Source of the DNA: Aureimonas ureilytica
GTDB taxonomy: Bacteria > Pseudomonadota > Alphaproteobacteria > Rhizobiales > Rhizobiaceae
Direction: 5' to 3'
Length of the DNA: 64,000 nucleotides
Assembly: GCF_001475935.1 (NCBI RefSeq)
Contig: NZ_LDQA01000025.1
Location: 62,001 to 126,000 of the forward strand
The translations under genes were made by a program, and so were the position numbers. Shown piece by piece: positions 45,173-54,723 of the stretch (within the stretch, counting starts at the first letter, position 1; each line of letters opens with the position of its first letter). A model generated the notes under the pieces. That model saw nothing but the letters and a program-made list of their open reading frames with translations, searched no databases and was not told the DNA's origin.

Positions 45173-45927
45173 GCCTTGTGTCCTATCACGAGATATTCGC
45201 GGTTCCCGTCGCCCCCTTCGATGGGTGAGGCGATGGGCGGCTCGGCAATCCAGCCCTGTTCCTGCGCCAGCCACAGCGCCATATCCCTGGCGATCCGCTC
45301 GCCCAGCGCGCTGTCGCGCAGGAGGCCATTCTTGCCGATCGCGTCCCGCCCCGCCTCGAATTGCGGTTTGACGAGAAAGACGCCATCCGCGCCGGAGCGC
45401 GCCAGACGCAGCGCGGGCGGCAGCGCGAGCGTCATCGAAATGAACGAGACATCGCAGACCACGAGATCCACAGCGCGCCCTTGCAGATGTTCCGCTGCCA
45501 GTTCCCGCGCGTTCAACCCTTCGAGAAGCGTGACACGAGGATCGTTCCGAAGGCTCGGATGAAGCTGATCGTGTCCGACGTCCACGGCGACCACATGAGC
45601 CGCGCCGCGCTCCAACAGAACCTGCGTGAAGCCGCCTGTGGACGCGCCGACATCGAGCGCGGTTCGACCTCGCACATCGATGTCGAACCGATCGAGCCCG
45701 GCAACGAGCTTCAGGGCCGCCCGCGAAACGTATCGCGCCGCCGGGTCATCGAGCGCCAGTTCAGCATCCGCGCGCACCAGCTGGCCGGGCTTGGAAACAG
45801 CAGTTCCATCGACGCGCACATGCCCGCGCAGGATCGCGTCGCGCGCTCGCGCGCGGCTCTGCGCCAGGCCGCGTTCGGCGACCAGCTGGTCGAGCCGCAC
45901 GCGCGCACCGGAGGCGATCTCAGCCAT
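45169..45927 (-). CDS. tlyA: TlyA-family rRNA 2'-O-methyltransferase / hemolysin-like
   Basis: 252 residues. An S4 RNA-binding domain at the start (VRLDQLVAERGLAQSRARAR, ILRGHVRVDG) is followed by an FtsJ-type SAM domain (ALDVGASTGGFTQVLLERGA, VDLVVCDVSFISMTLALP, VFLVKPQFEAGRD). Family members methylate cytidines in 16S and 23S rRNA; the hemolysin label in databases is historical. An upstream in-frame stretch to 46023 is not like the family. It lies 37 bases after dxs and is coupled to the RNA methyltransferase gene. Confidence 0.92.
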   Translation of the reverse strand: MAEIASGARVRLDQLVAERGLAQSRARARDAILRGHVRVDGTAVSKPGQLVRADAELALDDPAARYVSRAALKLVAGLDRFDIDVRGRTALDVGASTGGFTQVLLERGAAHVVAVDVGHDQLHPSLRNDPRVTLLEGLNARELAAEHLQGRAVDLVVCDVSFISMTLALPPALRLARSGADGVFLVKPQFEAGRDAIGKNGLLRDSALGERIARDMALWLAQEQGWIAEPPIASPIEGGDGNREYLVIGHKA

Positions 45928-45964
45928 CAGATGCCAGCGGGCAGGGCGAGCGATGCGAGGCGCA

Positions 45965-47881
45965 TCACGCCTGCAACACGCGCCGCGCGCCGGTTCCCAG
46001 CGCCCGGAAGACCGCATCCACAATACCGGCGCGGTCGAGACCGGAGGCCTTCACCATCGCCTCGGGAGAGGCATGATCGACGAAGAGGTCTGGCATGGTC
46101 AGTGGGCGAACCTTGAGCCCATGATCCAGGAGGCCGTTGCGTGCCAGATGCTCCAGAACCTGCGCGGCGAAACCGCCGGACGCGCCTTCCTCCAGAAGAA
46201 TCAGAACCTCATGATGGCGCGCGAGCTGCGCGATCAACTCTCCGTCGAGCGGCTTGGCGAAACGCGCGTCGGCCACCGTGGTGGAAAGGCCGAAGCCTTC
46301 GAGATCCTCGGCGGCCGCCAGAGCCTCCGTCAGGCGCGAGCCGAATGACAGGATCGCGACTTTCGTGCCCTCTTTCAGGATACGGCCCTTGCCGAGCGCC
46401 AGCACGGAACCGCGCTCGGGAAGATCGACGCCCGTGCCGTTGCCGCGCGGATAGCGGAAGGAGATCGGCCCTTCCTCATAGGCGACGGCCGTGCGGACCA
46501 TATGGCGCAATTCCGCCTCATCGGAGGCCGCCATGACCACCATGCCGGGAAGCGGGCAGAGGAAACCCGTGTCGAAGGAGCCCGCATGGGTCGGCCCATC
46601 CGCGCCCACGAAGCCGGCGCGGTCGATGGCGAAGCGAACCGGCAGGTGCTGGATCGCGACATCATGCACGATCTGGTCATAGGCGCGCTGCAGGAAGGTC
46701 GAATAAACCGCGACGAAGGGCTTGTAGCCTTCGGTCGCCAGACCGGCCGCGAAGGTCACCGCATGTTGTTCGGCGATACCGACATCGAAAGTGCGTTTTG
46801 GAAAGGCCTGCCCGAACAGGTCGAGCCCGGTCCCATCCGGCATGGCCGCATGAATCGCGACGATCTTATCGTCCGCGTGCGCTTCCTGAACGAGACTCTC
46901 GGCGAAAATCTTGGTGTAGGTCGGCGCGTTGGCCTTGGGCTTGGACTGAGCACCGGTCACGACGTCGAACTTTGACACGCCATGATATTTGTCGGCGCTG
47001 GCCTCGGCGGGCGGATAACCCTTGCCCTTCTTGGTCACGACATGGATGAGCACCGGCCCGTTGTTCGTATCACGCACATTGCGCAGGACCGGCAGAAGGT
47101 GGTCGAGATCGTGCCCGTCGATCGGGCCGACATAGAAGAAGCCGAGCTCTTCGAAGAGCGTTCCGCCCGTCAGCAGGCCGCGCGTGTATTCCTCGGTGCG
47201 GCGCGCGCCCTCGCGCATGAATTCGGGCAGGTGGCGCGTCATCGCCTTGGCCCGCTCGCGCAGCGAGCGATAGGCCTTGCCGGACACAAGCCGTGCCAGA
47301 TAGGCGCTCATGGCGCCTGTCGGCGGGGCGATGGACATGTCGTTGTCGTTGAGGATGACGACGAGACGCGCGTCCAGCGCGCCGGCATTGTTCATCGCCT
47401 CGTAGGCCATGCCGGCGCTCATCGCGCCGTCCCCGATCACCGCGATCACATTGTTGCGCCGCCCGTCCATCTCACTGGCGACGGCCATGCCGAGGCCGGC
47501 CGAAATCGACGTCGAGGAATGGCCCGCGCCGAACGGGTCGTATTCGCTTTCCGTGCGCTTGGCGAAACCCGACAGGCCGCCTTCCTGGCGCACCGTGCGC
47601 ATGGCCTCGCGCCGGCCGGTCAGGATCTTGTGGGGATAGGCCTGATGGCCGACATCCCAGATCAACCGATCGCGCGGGGTGTCGAACACGGCATGGATCG
47701 CCACCGTCAGTTCCACGACGCCGAGGCCCGCGCCCAGATGCCCGCCCGTGCGCGAGACGGCGTCGATCAGATCGGCGCGCAGCTCGTCGGCCACCTGGCG
47801 CAGGTCCGTTGAGGGCAGGCGGCGCAGGTCTTCGGGGGATGCGATCTGGTCGAGAAGCGGCGTCGAAAGGGTGCTGGACAA
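45965..47881 (-). CDS. dxs: 1-deoxy-D-xylulose-5-phosphate synthase
   Basis: 638 residues from a TTG at 47881, which has AGGAG nearby and gives the family start [17 protein letters not shown]. An ATG 15 codons upstream at 47926 is an alternative but lacks a ribosome site. Thiamin diphosphate binding is seen in [18 protein letters not shown] with the ND motif; the transketolase-like parts include [17 protein letters not shown] and [18 protein letters not shown]. Dxs condenses pyruvate and glyceraldehyde 3-phosphate, feeding isoprenoids (with IspH at 63680) and the thiazole of thiamin. It lies between xseB and tlyA on the minus strand. Confidence 0.95.
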   Translation of the reverse strand: MSSTLSTPLLDQIASPEDLRRLPSTDLRQVADELRADLIDAVSRTGGHLGAGLGVVELTVAIHAVFDTPRDRLIWDVGHQAYPHKILTGRREAMRTVRQEGGLSGFAKRTESEYDPFGAGHSSTSISAGLGMAVASEMDGRRNNVIAVIGDGAMSAGMAYEAMNNAGALDARLVVILNDNDMSIAPPTGAMSAYLARLVSGKAYRSLRERAKAMTRHLPEFMREGARRTEEYTRGLLTGGTLFEELGFFYVGPIDGHDLDHLLPVLRNVRDTNNGPVLIHVVTKKGKGYPPAEASADKYHGVSKFDVVTGAQSKPKANAPTYTKIFAESLVQEAHADDKIVAIHAAMPDGTGLDLFGQAFPKRTFDVGIAEQHAVTFAAGLATEGYKPFVAVYSTFLQRAYDQIVHDVAIQHLPVRFAIDRAGFVGADGPTHAGSFDTGFLCPLPGMVVMAASDEAELRHMVRTAVAYEEGPISFRYPRGNGTGVDLPERGSVLALGKGRILKEGTKVAILSFGSRLTEALAAAEDLEGFGLSTTVADARFAKPLDGELIAQLARHHEVLILLEEGASGGFAAQVLEHLARNGLLDHGLKVRPLTMPDLFVDHASPEAMVKASGLDRAGIVDAVFRALGTGARRVLQA

Positions 47882-48002
47882 AGCGGCGGTCTCCTGCGGA
47901 ACGGGTGCCTCGCATGGACCGAACATGCAACGGCTGACAATCGGGCGGTTAGAGCCATTTCAACTAGGGTTGTCCAGCCGCCGATTCCAGCGGGCGCGGC
48001 GA

Positions 48003-48272
48003 TCAGGCCGGGTCGAGCGGCTCGGTGCCCGTCGCCTTGCCCGCGCGCGACAGCTTGATCTTTTCCACCTTGTCTTCGGCGGCGGATAGAAGCCGGTCGC
48101 AATGGCTCTTGAGCTTCTCGCCGCGCTCATAGATGCGGATCGACATTTCCAAGGGGACGTCGCCGCGCTCCAGGTCCGAGACGATGCGCTCCAGCGCCGC
48201 CAGGGCTTCCTCGAAGCTCATGCGCTTGATGTCGGAATCGTCGGCCGGAATCTGATGGGCGGTATCGGACAT
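48003..48272 (-). CDS. xseB: Exodeoxyribonuclease VII small subunit
   Basis: 89 residues with the family core [28 protein letters not shown]..., a helical hairpin that binds XseA. The sequence [25 protein letters not shown] is typical. The large subunit gene xseA is not in the window. It sits between the HDAC-like gene and dxs, as commonly seen (xseB upstream of dxs or ispA). A GTG three codons upstream is an alternative start. Confidence 0.92.
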   Translation of the reverse strand: MSDTAHQIPADDSDIKRMSFEEALAALERIVSDLERGDVPLEMSIRIYERGEKLKSHCDRLLSAAEDKVEKIKLSRAGKATGTEPLDPA

Positions 48273-48299
48273 GAAGATCACTTTCGTTGCGATGCCGGA

Positions 48300-49226
48300 T
48301 CAGCCGACCATCAAACGCTTCACATGGGCCGCGGCGGATTGCGACAAGCCCTGGAGGTCGTATCCCCCCTCCAGAACGCTGACGAGCCGGTGCTGGCTGA
48401 AGCGGCCGGCGATGTCCAGAAGCTGTCCCGTCGCCCAGTCGAAATCCGCTTCGATGAGATTGAGACCGCCCAGCGGATCGCGGTGATGGGCGTCGAAGCC
48501 CGCCGAGACGATTACGAGATCTGGGCGAAAATTCTCGAGAGCCGGAAGCACGGCGTCGCGGAACGCCGTACGGAATTCGTCCGTGCCGTCATCCTCGCGC
48601 AGCGGGACGTTGACGATATTGCCCGCGCCCACCTCGTCCTTCGCGCCGCTGCCGGGGTAAAGCGGCATCTGATGCGTCGAGACGTAGAGAACGGAAGGAT
48701 CCGCCCAGAAGATATCCTGCGTGCCGTTGCCGTGGTGAACGTCCCAATCGACAATCGCCACCCGCTCCACACCATGCACGGCCTGCGCATGGCGCGCCGC
48801 GACGGCGGCCTGGTTGAACAGGCAGAAGCCCATCGCCGTTTCGCGCTCGGCATGGTGCCCTGGAGGGCGCGCGGCGACGAAGACGTTGCGCGCCGCGCCT
48901 GACATCACATCGTCCACGCCCGCACAGGCCGCGCCCACGCCGTGCAGCGCGGCGGTAAAGCTGCGAGGACTCACCACCGTGTCGCCGTCGATCCGGGCGA
49001 GACCCTCTTCGGGAATCGTGCGCGCGATCCGCTGCACATAGTCGAAGCTGTGGCAGCGATAGATCGCCTCCAGCGAGCCCTCCGATGCCATGGCGCGATC
49101 GAGATTTTGAAAGGCTTCCGCCTCGAACGCGGCCTCCACAGCCGCGATTCGCTCCGGCCGCTCGGGATGGCCCGGCGGCGTCAGATGTTCCCGAAAGACC
49201 GGGTGATGATACAGGCGCGTCAGCAT
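48300..49226 (-). CDS. Histone deacetylase-like amidohydrolase
   Basis: 308 residues from the ATG at 49226, preceded by GGGAGG. The arginase/deacetylase fold shows HPERPERIAAVEAAF, RPPGHHAERETAMGFCLFN with the paired histidines, VDWDVHHGNGTQDIF and SAGFDAHHRDPLGG with the zinc ligands, and VSVLEGGYD. Bacterial members remove acetyl groups from small molecules or lysines (acetoin-utilisation AcuC, polyamine amidohydrolases). The substrate is unknown. It lies in tight order aroC, this gene, xseB. Confidence 0.9.
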   Translation of the reverse strand: MLTRLYHHPVFREHLTPPGHPERPERIAAVEAAFEAEAFQNLDRAMASEGSLEAIYRCHSFDYVQRIARTIPEEGLARIDGDTVVSPRSFTAALHGVGAACAGVDDVMSGAARNVFVAARPPGHHAERETAMGFCLFNQAAVAARHAQAVHGVERVAIVDWDVHHGNGTQDIFWADPSVLYVSTHQMPLYPGSGAKDEVGAGNIVNVPLREDDGTDEFRTAFRDAVLPALENFRPDLVIVSAGFDAHHRDPLGGLNLIEADFDWATGQLLDIAGRFSQHRLVSVLEGGYDLQGLSQSAAAHVKRLMVG

Positions 49227-49252
49227 GGCAGCCTCCCGGCGATTGCGTCGCG

Positions 49253-50347
49253 TCAGATGCGGCCGGTCTGGCCGCGATGGCGCAGATAATGATCGGCGAT
49301 GGCGCAGGCCACCATGGCCTCGCCGATGGGCACCGCGCGAATGCCGACGCACGGGTCATGCCGGCCTTTGGTCATCACGTCGACCTCATGCCCATCGGCA
49401 TCGATCGAGCGGCGCGGCGTCAGGATAGAGGAGGTGGGTTTCACCGCGAAGCGCGCCACCACCGCTTGTCCGGTGCTGATGCCGCCGAGAATGCCGCCGG
49501 CATGGTTGGACAGGAAGACGGGCCGGCCGTCATTGCCCATCCGAATTTCGTCGGCATTCTCTTCGCCCGAGAGCGTAGCCGAGGCGAAACCATCGCCGAT
49601 CTCGACGCCTTTTACGGCATTGATCGACATGAGATTGGCTGCGATGTCGGCGTCCAGCTTGCCATAGAGTGGCGCCCCGAGCCCGGCCGGAACGCCTTCC
49701 GCCACCACTTCGACGACGGCCCCGATGGATGAGCCGCTTTTGCGCGTCGCATCGAGCAGTTCCGCCCAACGCTCGGCGATTTGCGCGTCCGGGCAGAAGA
49801 AGGGGTTGCGGCGTGTCTCGTCCCAGTCGAACCGGGACCGATCGATGGCGATGCTGCCGATCTGCACCAGCGCGCCGCGCACTGACAGGCCGGGGACGAT
49901 CTGCCGGGCGATAGCGCCGGCCGCCACGCGCATCGCGGTTTCGCGCGCGGACGAACGCCCGCCACCTCGATAATCGCGAATGCCGTATTTGATGTCATAG
50001 GCGATATCGGCATGGCCCGGCCGGTAGCGACGGGCGATGTCGCCGTAATCCTTGGAGCGCTGATCGACGTTCTGAATTTCCAGCGCGATCGGCGTGCCGG
50101 TGGCGATCAGTTCGCCCTCCGCCTCGCCCGGCATGGTACCGGAGAGAATGCGGACCTGATCGGGTTCCTGGCGCTGCGTCGTGTAGCGCGATTGGCCGGG
50201 GCGGCGCTCGTCCAGAAAATGCTGGATCATCGCTTCGGACAGTTTCGTGCCCGGCGGCGTTCCATCCACGACGCAGCCGATCGCCGGCCCATGACTCTCG
50301 CCCCAGGTCGTGACGCGGAACAGGTGGCCGAAGCTGTTGTGAGACAT
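49253..50347 (-). CDS. aroC: Chorismate synthase
   Basis: 364 residues starting [20 protein letters not shown]. The FMN/EPSP-binding motifs are visible: [55 protein letters not shown] and [14 protein letters not shown]. It makes chorismate, the end of the shikimate pathway. It starts the minus-strand run aroC, HDAC-like, xseB, dxs, tlyA. Its 5' gap (50348-50524) faces the DUF1344 gene on the other strand. Confidence 0.97.
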   Translation of the reverse strand: MSHNSFGHLFRVTTWGESHGPAIGCVVDGTPPGTKLSEAMIQHFLDERRPGQSRYTTQRQEPDQVRILSGTMPGEAEGELIATGTPIALEIQNVDQRSKDYGDIARRYRPGHADIAYDIKYGIRDYRGGGRSSARETAMRVAAGAIARQIVPGLSVRGALVQIGSIAIDRSRFDWDETRRNPFFCPDAQIAERWAELLDATRKSGSSIGAVVEVVAEGVPAGLGAPLYGKLDADIAANLMSINAVKGVEIGDGFASATLSGEENADEIRMGNDGRPVFLSNHAGGILGGISTGQAVVARFAVKPTSSILTPRRSIDADGHEVDVMTKGRHDPCVGIRAVPIGEAMVACAIADHYLRHRGQTGRI

Positions 50348-50524
50348 GAATGACGCGGGTCCGATGGAAAGACGGTTGGCTCGTTTACGACCTGCTAACC
50401 GGCGGCGTCAAATCGCGGATCGATGATTGGCGGCGCGGTCTGGAATAAACCATAATCGAGATGGAATTTTTCCAGACTATGGCCGCGAATCGTCCTCCAA
50501 ACGCCGCCCGAAAGAGATTGCTTG

Positions 50525-50749
50525 ATGACCCGACGAATCGTCGCCTTGTTCGCCTGCTCCGCTCTCTCCGTCTCGATGAACATCTCAGCGCAGGCGGAAG
50601 AAACCGGAGGCGTGGTGGAGAAGGTCGATCACGAGCGTCCGGCTCTGAAGCTGAGCGATGGAAGCAGCTATCTTCTATCGCACGACATCCAGGTCGAGGC
50701 GATCACACCGGGCATGATGGTCCACATCATTCACGAACCGCTTATCTGA
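50525..50749 (+). CDS. DUF1344 periplasmic protein
   Basis: 74 residues from the ATG at 50525 (a TTG directly precedes it). A signal peptide (RIVALFACSALSVSMNISAQA) precedes a small mature domain of about 50 residues (EKVDHERPALKLSDGSSYLL, IQVEAITPGMMVHI). This matches DUF1344, a small SH3-like domain of Rhizobiales envelope proteins of unknown function. It is transcribed alone between aroC and the histidine phosphatase gene. Confidence 0.82.
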   Translation: MTRRIVALFACSALSVSMNISAQAEETGGVVEKVDHERPALKLSDGSSYLLSHDIQVEAITPGMMVHIIHEPLI

Positions 50750-50897
50750 GGGCAGGGACGCCCCGCAGACTATCTCCGGTGATTTCGGATTCGCTGGAAA
50801 TGCTTCGGCATATTGATGTCGCCGCATCGCTCGACCACGGCGCGCGCCAGCGTCTCTCGAAATCTCTCGGCGGCACATAGAGTTGGCTGACGGCCTA

Positions 50898-51485
50898 TCA
50901 GACCCAGGCGACTTCACCATTCTCGAAACGCAGGATACGATCCTGCGGAATGTCCATCTCCGCCGCGTCCCCTCGCGAAACTCCCGCGAAGCGCTGAAGG
51001 AAGGCGCGCGTCACGCCGCCATGGGCCGTCACGATGCTCGGGCCGCGCAGGTTCTCAAAAACCGGCGCGACGCGATCCGCCAGGCTTTCATAGGTTTCCG
51101 CGCCATCGCCCGGCGGCTGGAAGTTCCACTTGTCTTCGTGCCGTTTCGCCAGCCGTTCCGGGTCGCTTTGCCCGAGCTCGCGCAGCGTATAGCCCTGCCA
51201 GTCGCCGAAATGAATTTCGCTCAGCCGCTCGTCCTGCGAGAAGGCCTCCGCGTCCAAACCCATCTCATTCCGGATGATCCGCATCGTGTCCGCCGCGCGC
51301 TGCATCGGGCTTGAGATGAACTCGAAACCCGATGCGGACGCGCCCAGAACGTTTCGCAGATACCGGCCGTTGCGGCGCGCTTGCCCGCGTCCGTAACTGT
51401 TGAGGGGGATGTCGCTCTGTCCCTGAAGGCGACGCTCGGCGTTCCAGTCCGTCTGACCGTGACGGCAGAGATAAAGAAGCGGCAT
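50898..51485 (-). CDS. Histidine phosphatase family protein (phosphoglycerate mutase-like)
   Basis: 195 residues starting MPLLYLCRHGQTDWNAERR. The phosphohistidine motif is RHG in the first strand, with QGQSDIPL after it, and the second catalytic histidine is in VTAHGGVTRAF. The acid in the middle (LSEIHFGDWQG) is typical of cofactor-independent small phosphatases of this group. Substrate unknown. A GTG two codons earlier (51491) could also start it. It follows fabI after about 22 bases and is probably co-transcribed. Confidence 0.88.
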   Translation of the reverse strand: MPLLYLCRHGQTDWNAERRLQGQSDIPLNSYGRGQARRNGRYLRNVLGASASGFEFISSPMQRAADTMRIIRNEMGLDAEAFSQDERLSEIHFGDWQGYTLRELGQSDPERLAKRHEDKWNFQPPGDGAETYESLADRVAPVFENLRGPSIVTAHGGVTRAFLQRFAGVSRGDAAEMDIPQDRILRFENGEVAWV

Positions 51486-51506
51486 GCTCACGAATGATAC
51501 TCGCTA

Positions 51507-52325
51507 TCAGTCCTTGATGACCGAAATGTCGGGAGCGTCAACCGCCTTCATTCCAACGACGTGGTAGCCGGAATCGGCGTGGTGCACTTCGCCCGTCACC
51601 GAGCGCGACAGGTCGGACAGAAGGTACAGACCGACATCGCCGACTTCCTCGATCGTCACGGTGCGGCGCAGCGGAGCGTTATATTCGTTCCACTTGAGGA
51701 TATAGCGGAAATCGCCGATCCCGGAGGCCGCCAGAGTCTTGATCGGCCCGGCGGAGATCGCGTTGACGCGGATGTTCTTCGGGCCGAGATCGACCGCCAG
51801 ATATTTGACGCTCGCCTCCAGCGCGGCCTTGGCGACACCCATGACGTTGTAGTTCGGCATGACCTTTTCCGCGCCGTAATAGGTCAGCGTGAGCATCGAT
51901 CCGCCCGAGGTCATCAGCTTCTCGGCGCGCTGGGCGACGGCCGTGAAGGAATAGACCGAGATCAACATCGTCTTGGAGAAATTGGCCTCGCTCGTGTCGA
52001 CATAGCGACCCGTCAGCTCGTCCTTGTCGGAAAAGCCGATGGCGTGAACCAGGAAATCGATCTTTCCCCACTTCTCTTCGAGCGCCTGGAAACAGGCGTC
52101 GATCGTGGCGGCATCGCCCACGTCGCAATGGCCGCAGACGAAGGCGTTCAACTCGGCCGCCAGAGGCTCGACTCGCTTGCGCAGTGCATCGCCCTGATAG
52201 GTGAAGGCCAGTTCCGCGCCTTGGTCCGCCAGTGCCTTGGCGATGCCGTAGGCGATGGAGCGATTGTTCGCCACACCCATGATGAGGCCGCGCTTGCCCT
52301 TCATCAGGCCGACCGATTCAACCAT
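51507..52325 (-). CDS. fabI: Enoyl-[acyl-carrier-protein] reductase FabI
   Basis: 272 residues from the ATG at 52325, which follows GAGGAG. It is a short-chain dehydrogenase fold with GLIMGVANNRSIAYGIAKAL (NADH binding), FLVHAIGFSDKDEL and the FabI-specific Tyr-x6-Lys catalytic arrangement in YYGAEKVMPNYNVMGVAKAALE. It reduces enoyl-ACP in the last step of each fatty acid elongation cycle. It lies after the DnaJ-like gene (124-base gap) and before the phosphatase gene. Confidence 0.94.
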   Translation of the reverse strand: MVESVGLMKGKRGLIMGVANNRSIAYGIAKALADQGAELAFTYQGDALRKRVEPLAAELNAFVCGHCDVGDAATIDACFQALEEKWGKIDFLVHAIGFSDKDELTGRYVDTSEANFSKTMLISVYSFTAVAQRAEKLMTSGGSMLTLTYYGAEKVMPNYNVMGVAKAALEASVKYLAVDLGPKNIRVNAISAGPIKTLAASGIGDFRYILKWNEYNAPLRRTVTIEEVGDVGLYLLSDLSRSVTGEVHHADSGYHVVGMKAVDAPDISVIKD

Positions 52326-52449
52326 GGTGCAGCTCCTCAACTCGATTCCAAATCATCATATTGGCTTTGCGCTATGGCATAGCAGGTCGAGACCAGCAAG
52401 CTTGACGGATCATCGCCTGCCGGCCCACAAGTTTTATTCCGTTCTGTTA

Positions 52450-53397
52450 TCAGACGTTGGCGTCACGCCGTTTCTGCATCAGCGCGATCAACTCGGCATC
52501 CGGCGACTCGGGCAGCGCTACCACGAGCGAAACGAGGATGTCGCCGCGCCCGCCATCCTTGCGCGTCAGCCCCTTGCCCTTGAGCCGCAAGGTCTTTCCG
52601 GAATTCGTCCAAGGCTGGATCTTCGTCGCGATTCGCCCGTCCAGCGTTTCGATCGTGATGCGCCCGCCCAGGACCGCGTCCTCCAAGGCAACCTCGTGGT
52701 CGCAGAGCAGGTCGCGTCCATCGACGCTGAAGCGGGCATGATCGACGAACTGGATGGTCACGAGCGCGTCGCCGGGCTGACCGCCGCTGATGGCGGGGGG
52801 TTGGCCCTGTCCGCGCAGACGGATGACCTGACCATCCTCCACGCCCTCCGGCAGCCGGATGGCAAGTCGCTTGCCCGTCGGGAAGACGGCTTCGACCTTC
52901 TCGTCGGACACCACCTCTTCGAGGCGGACCTTCAGCGTGGCGTTGATGTCCTCGCCCTTGGCCGAGCCATTGCGTGCTGCCGTGAAGCCCGCGCCGCCGC
53001 GCGCTCCGCGCTTGGCGCCCCCGAAGGCCTGATCGAAGAAGTCCGAGAAGAGACCTTCGCCGAGATCGGCTGATCCGCCTCGGAAGTCGAATCCGCCGCC
53101 CGTGCCGCGCGTCTGCCCGAACGGGTTCCCGCCCGCGCCACCGCCGCCGAAACCTCCAAACCCTTGAAACTTTGGCTTTCCTTCGGCGTCGATCTCGCCA
53201 TTGTCGAACTTCTGACGCTTTTCCTTATCGCCCAGAATCTCGTAGGCTTGGTTGGCCTCGTTGAAGCGTGCGGCGGCCGAGGGATCGTCGGTATTGGCGT
53301 CCGGGTGATACTTCTTGGCGAGTTTGCGAAAAGCGGACTTGATCTCGCCTTCCGTGGCGGTCTTGGCGACGCCGAGAACGGTATAGGGGTCGCGCAT
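52450..53397 (-). CDS. DnaJ C-terminal domain-containing co-chaperone (CbpA-like)
   Basis: 315 residues from the ATG at 53397. The J domain (about 1-65) has the HPD motif in KLAKKYHPDANTDD. A glycine/phenylalanine-rich linker (about 80-130) follows, then DnaJ C-terminal beta domains (INATLKVRLEEVVSDEKVEAVFP onward). There is no cysteine-rich zinc finger, so it is closer to CbpA than to DnaJ. It should stimulate DnaK ATPase. dnaK is not in the window. Upstream frame to 53529 is rejected as not family-like. Confidence 0.9.
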   Translation of the reverse strand: MRDPYTVLGVAKTATEGEIKSAFRKLAKKYHPDANTDDPSAAARFNEANQAYEILGDKEKRQKFDNGEIDAEGKPKFQGFGGFGGGGAGGNPFGQTRGTGGGFDFRGGSADLGEGLFSDFFDQAFGGAKRGARGGAGFTAARNGSAKGEDINATLKVRLEEVVSDEKVEAVFPTGKRLAIRLPEGVEDGQVIRLRGQGQPPAISGGQPGDALVTIQFVDHARFSVDGRDLLCDHEVALEDAVLGGRITIETLDGRIATKIQPWTNSGKTLRLKGKGLTRKDGGRGDILVSLVVALPESPDAELIALMQKRRDANV

Positions 53398-53567
53398 GGA
53401 GTGTCGGCATCCTGTCTGACATGGGCGCGCCGAGCCTATCCGGCGCGGCGCAACCGGCTTGCGATTGGCTTTGACAGGTATATGGCGAGAGTCTGAAAAG
53501 AAATGAAGTCCTCTGGCGGCAGCGCGCACAGCCTATCGGCCAGCCTGCCAGAGACTTTCAGCTTCGA

Positions 53568-53990
53568 TCATGCGCCTTCGTTGAAACGGGTCAGCGTCCA
53601 TTCGCCGCTGCCGCGCGTGCAGGCTTCGCCCTTGTAGACGGCCACGCCATCGAATCTTTGACGCGAGGTCTTGAAGCTGCGGCAGATCTGGTCGCCCGCG
53701 CGCGTTTCCTGAATGCCGGTGATCGTTCCGCTCGCGCCCGTATCCGTGTTGCTCCAGGCCAGCGGCTCGGACTCCGACCGCTCCAGATTGGCCGACGACA
53801 CCGCATTGCGCACCGTGCGCCCGTCCGAATCCGTTTCGGGAGAGGGGGGAGCCATAGGCTTGACGGAACTGGTCTGGATCGAGTGGTCCACCTTGGCCGC
53901 ATCTTCCAGCGCCGCGCCGCTGATCACGGTGCAGCCGGACAGGACTGTCGCCAGACAAGTCGCCACTAGGGCCTTTCGAATCCCGTGCAT
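53568..53990 (-). CDS. Outer-membrane-type lipoprotein, RT0821/Lpp0805 family
   Basis: 140 residues from the ATG at 53990. The lipobox LSGC places the acylated cysteine at residue 20 after a short hydrophobic signal. The mature C-terminal half ([32 protein letters not shown]) matches the RT0821/Lpp0805 surface protein family, with paired cysteines, preceded by a Pro/Ser-rich stretch. Function is unknown. It diverges from pdxH by 73 bases. Confidence 0.82.
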   Translation of the reverse strand: MHGIRKALVATCLATVLSGCTVISGAALEDAAKVDHSIQTSSVKPMAPPSPETDSDGRTVRNAVSSANLERSESEPLAWSNTDTGASGTITGIQETRAGDQICRSFKTSRQRFDGVAVYKGEACTRGSGEWTLTRFNEGA

Positions 53991-54063
53991 GTCGCCGTTA
54001 AACCTTTGCCGTCGGCCCCGTTCGGTTCTACGAAATCGGAGGCACGAACCGGAAGATGCAGGA

Positions 54064-54684
54064 ATGATGCTCAAAACGGCCTTAACGTTTGGTGAAACCG
54101 AGTTGCCCGCCGATCCATTCGCGGCGTTCCACATCTGGCTTGGCGAAGCGGAGCGCTCCGAGTTGAACGACCCCAACGCCATGGCGCTCGCGACAGTCGA
54201 TGCGGATGGGTTGCCGGATGTCAGAACGGTTCTCCTCAAGGGGGTCGACCCCGGCGGTTTCGTCTTCTACACGAATTTCGAGAGTCGGAAAGGGCAGGAG
54301 CTGCTCGGTCAGCCCAAGGCCGCCCTCTGCTTCCATTGGAAAAGCCTGCGTCGGCAGGTCCGCGTGCGCGGTACGGTCGAAATCGTCAGCGACGAGGAAG
54401 CCGACGCCTATTATCGCACCCGTGCGCGCATCAGCCGTCTCGGCGCCTGGGCCTCGCAACAGTCTCGCCCGCTGGCGTCGCGCGCGGAGCTGGAGCAACG
54501 TGTCACCGAGTTCGACGCACGCTTTCCCGGTGAGGACATTCCGCGCCCGTCTCACTGGTCGGGTTTTCGCGTCGTCCCGGTGCAGATCGAGTTCTGGCAG
54601 GACGGCGCCTTCCGCCTTCACGACAGCTATCGCTTCGTTAAGGACGAATCCGGACAATGGGTCGCCACCCGGCTCAACCCTTGA
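54064..54684 (+). CDS. pdxH: Pyridoxamine/pyridoxine 5'-phosphate oxidase
   Basis: 206 residues. The FMN fold shows [58 protein letters not shown] and the C-terminal [19 protein letters not shown] ending near RLNP. It oxidises pyridoxine or pyridoxamine phosphate to PLP, for example for the PLP decarboxylase at 20178. Two adjacent ATG codons (54064 and 54067) are possible starts. It converges with tldD across a hairpin. Confidence 0.94.
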   Translation: MMLKTALTFGETELPADPFAAFHIWLGEAERSELNDPNAMALATVDADGLPDVRTVLLKGVDPGGFVFYTNFESRKGQELLGQPKAALCFHWKSLRRQVRVRGTVEIVSDEEADAYYRTRARISRLGAWASQQSRPLASRAELEQRVTEFDARFPGEDIPRPSHWSGFRVVPVQIEFWQDGAFRLHDSYRFVKDESGQWVATRLNP

Positions 54685-54704
54685 TCGCCTCGAGAAGGGG
54701 AGGG

Positions 54705-54723
54705 CGGAGGCTCTAAGCCTCCG
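54705..54723. terminator. Hairpin between pdxH and tldD
   Basis: CGGAGGCT (54705-54712) and AGCCTCCG (54716-54723) form a perfect eight-base-pair stem with a three-base loop. The loop is the tldD stop codon read on the minus strand. No T run follows on either strand, so it may slow rather than end transcription. Confidence 0.55.
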
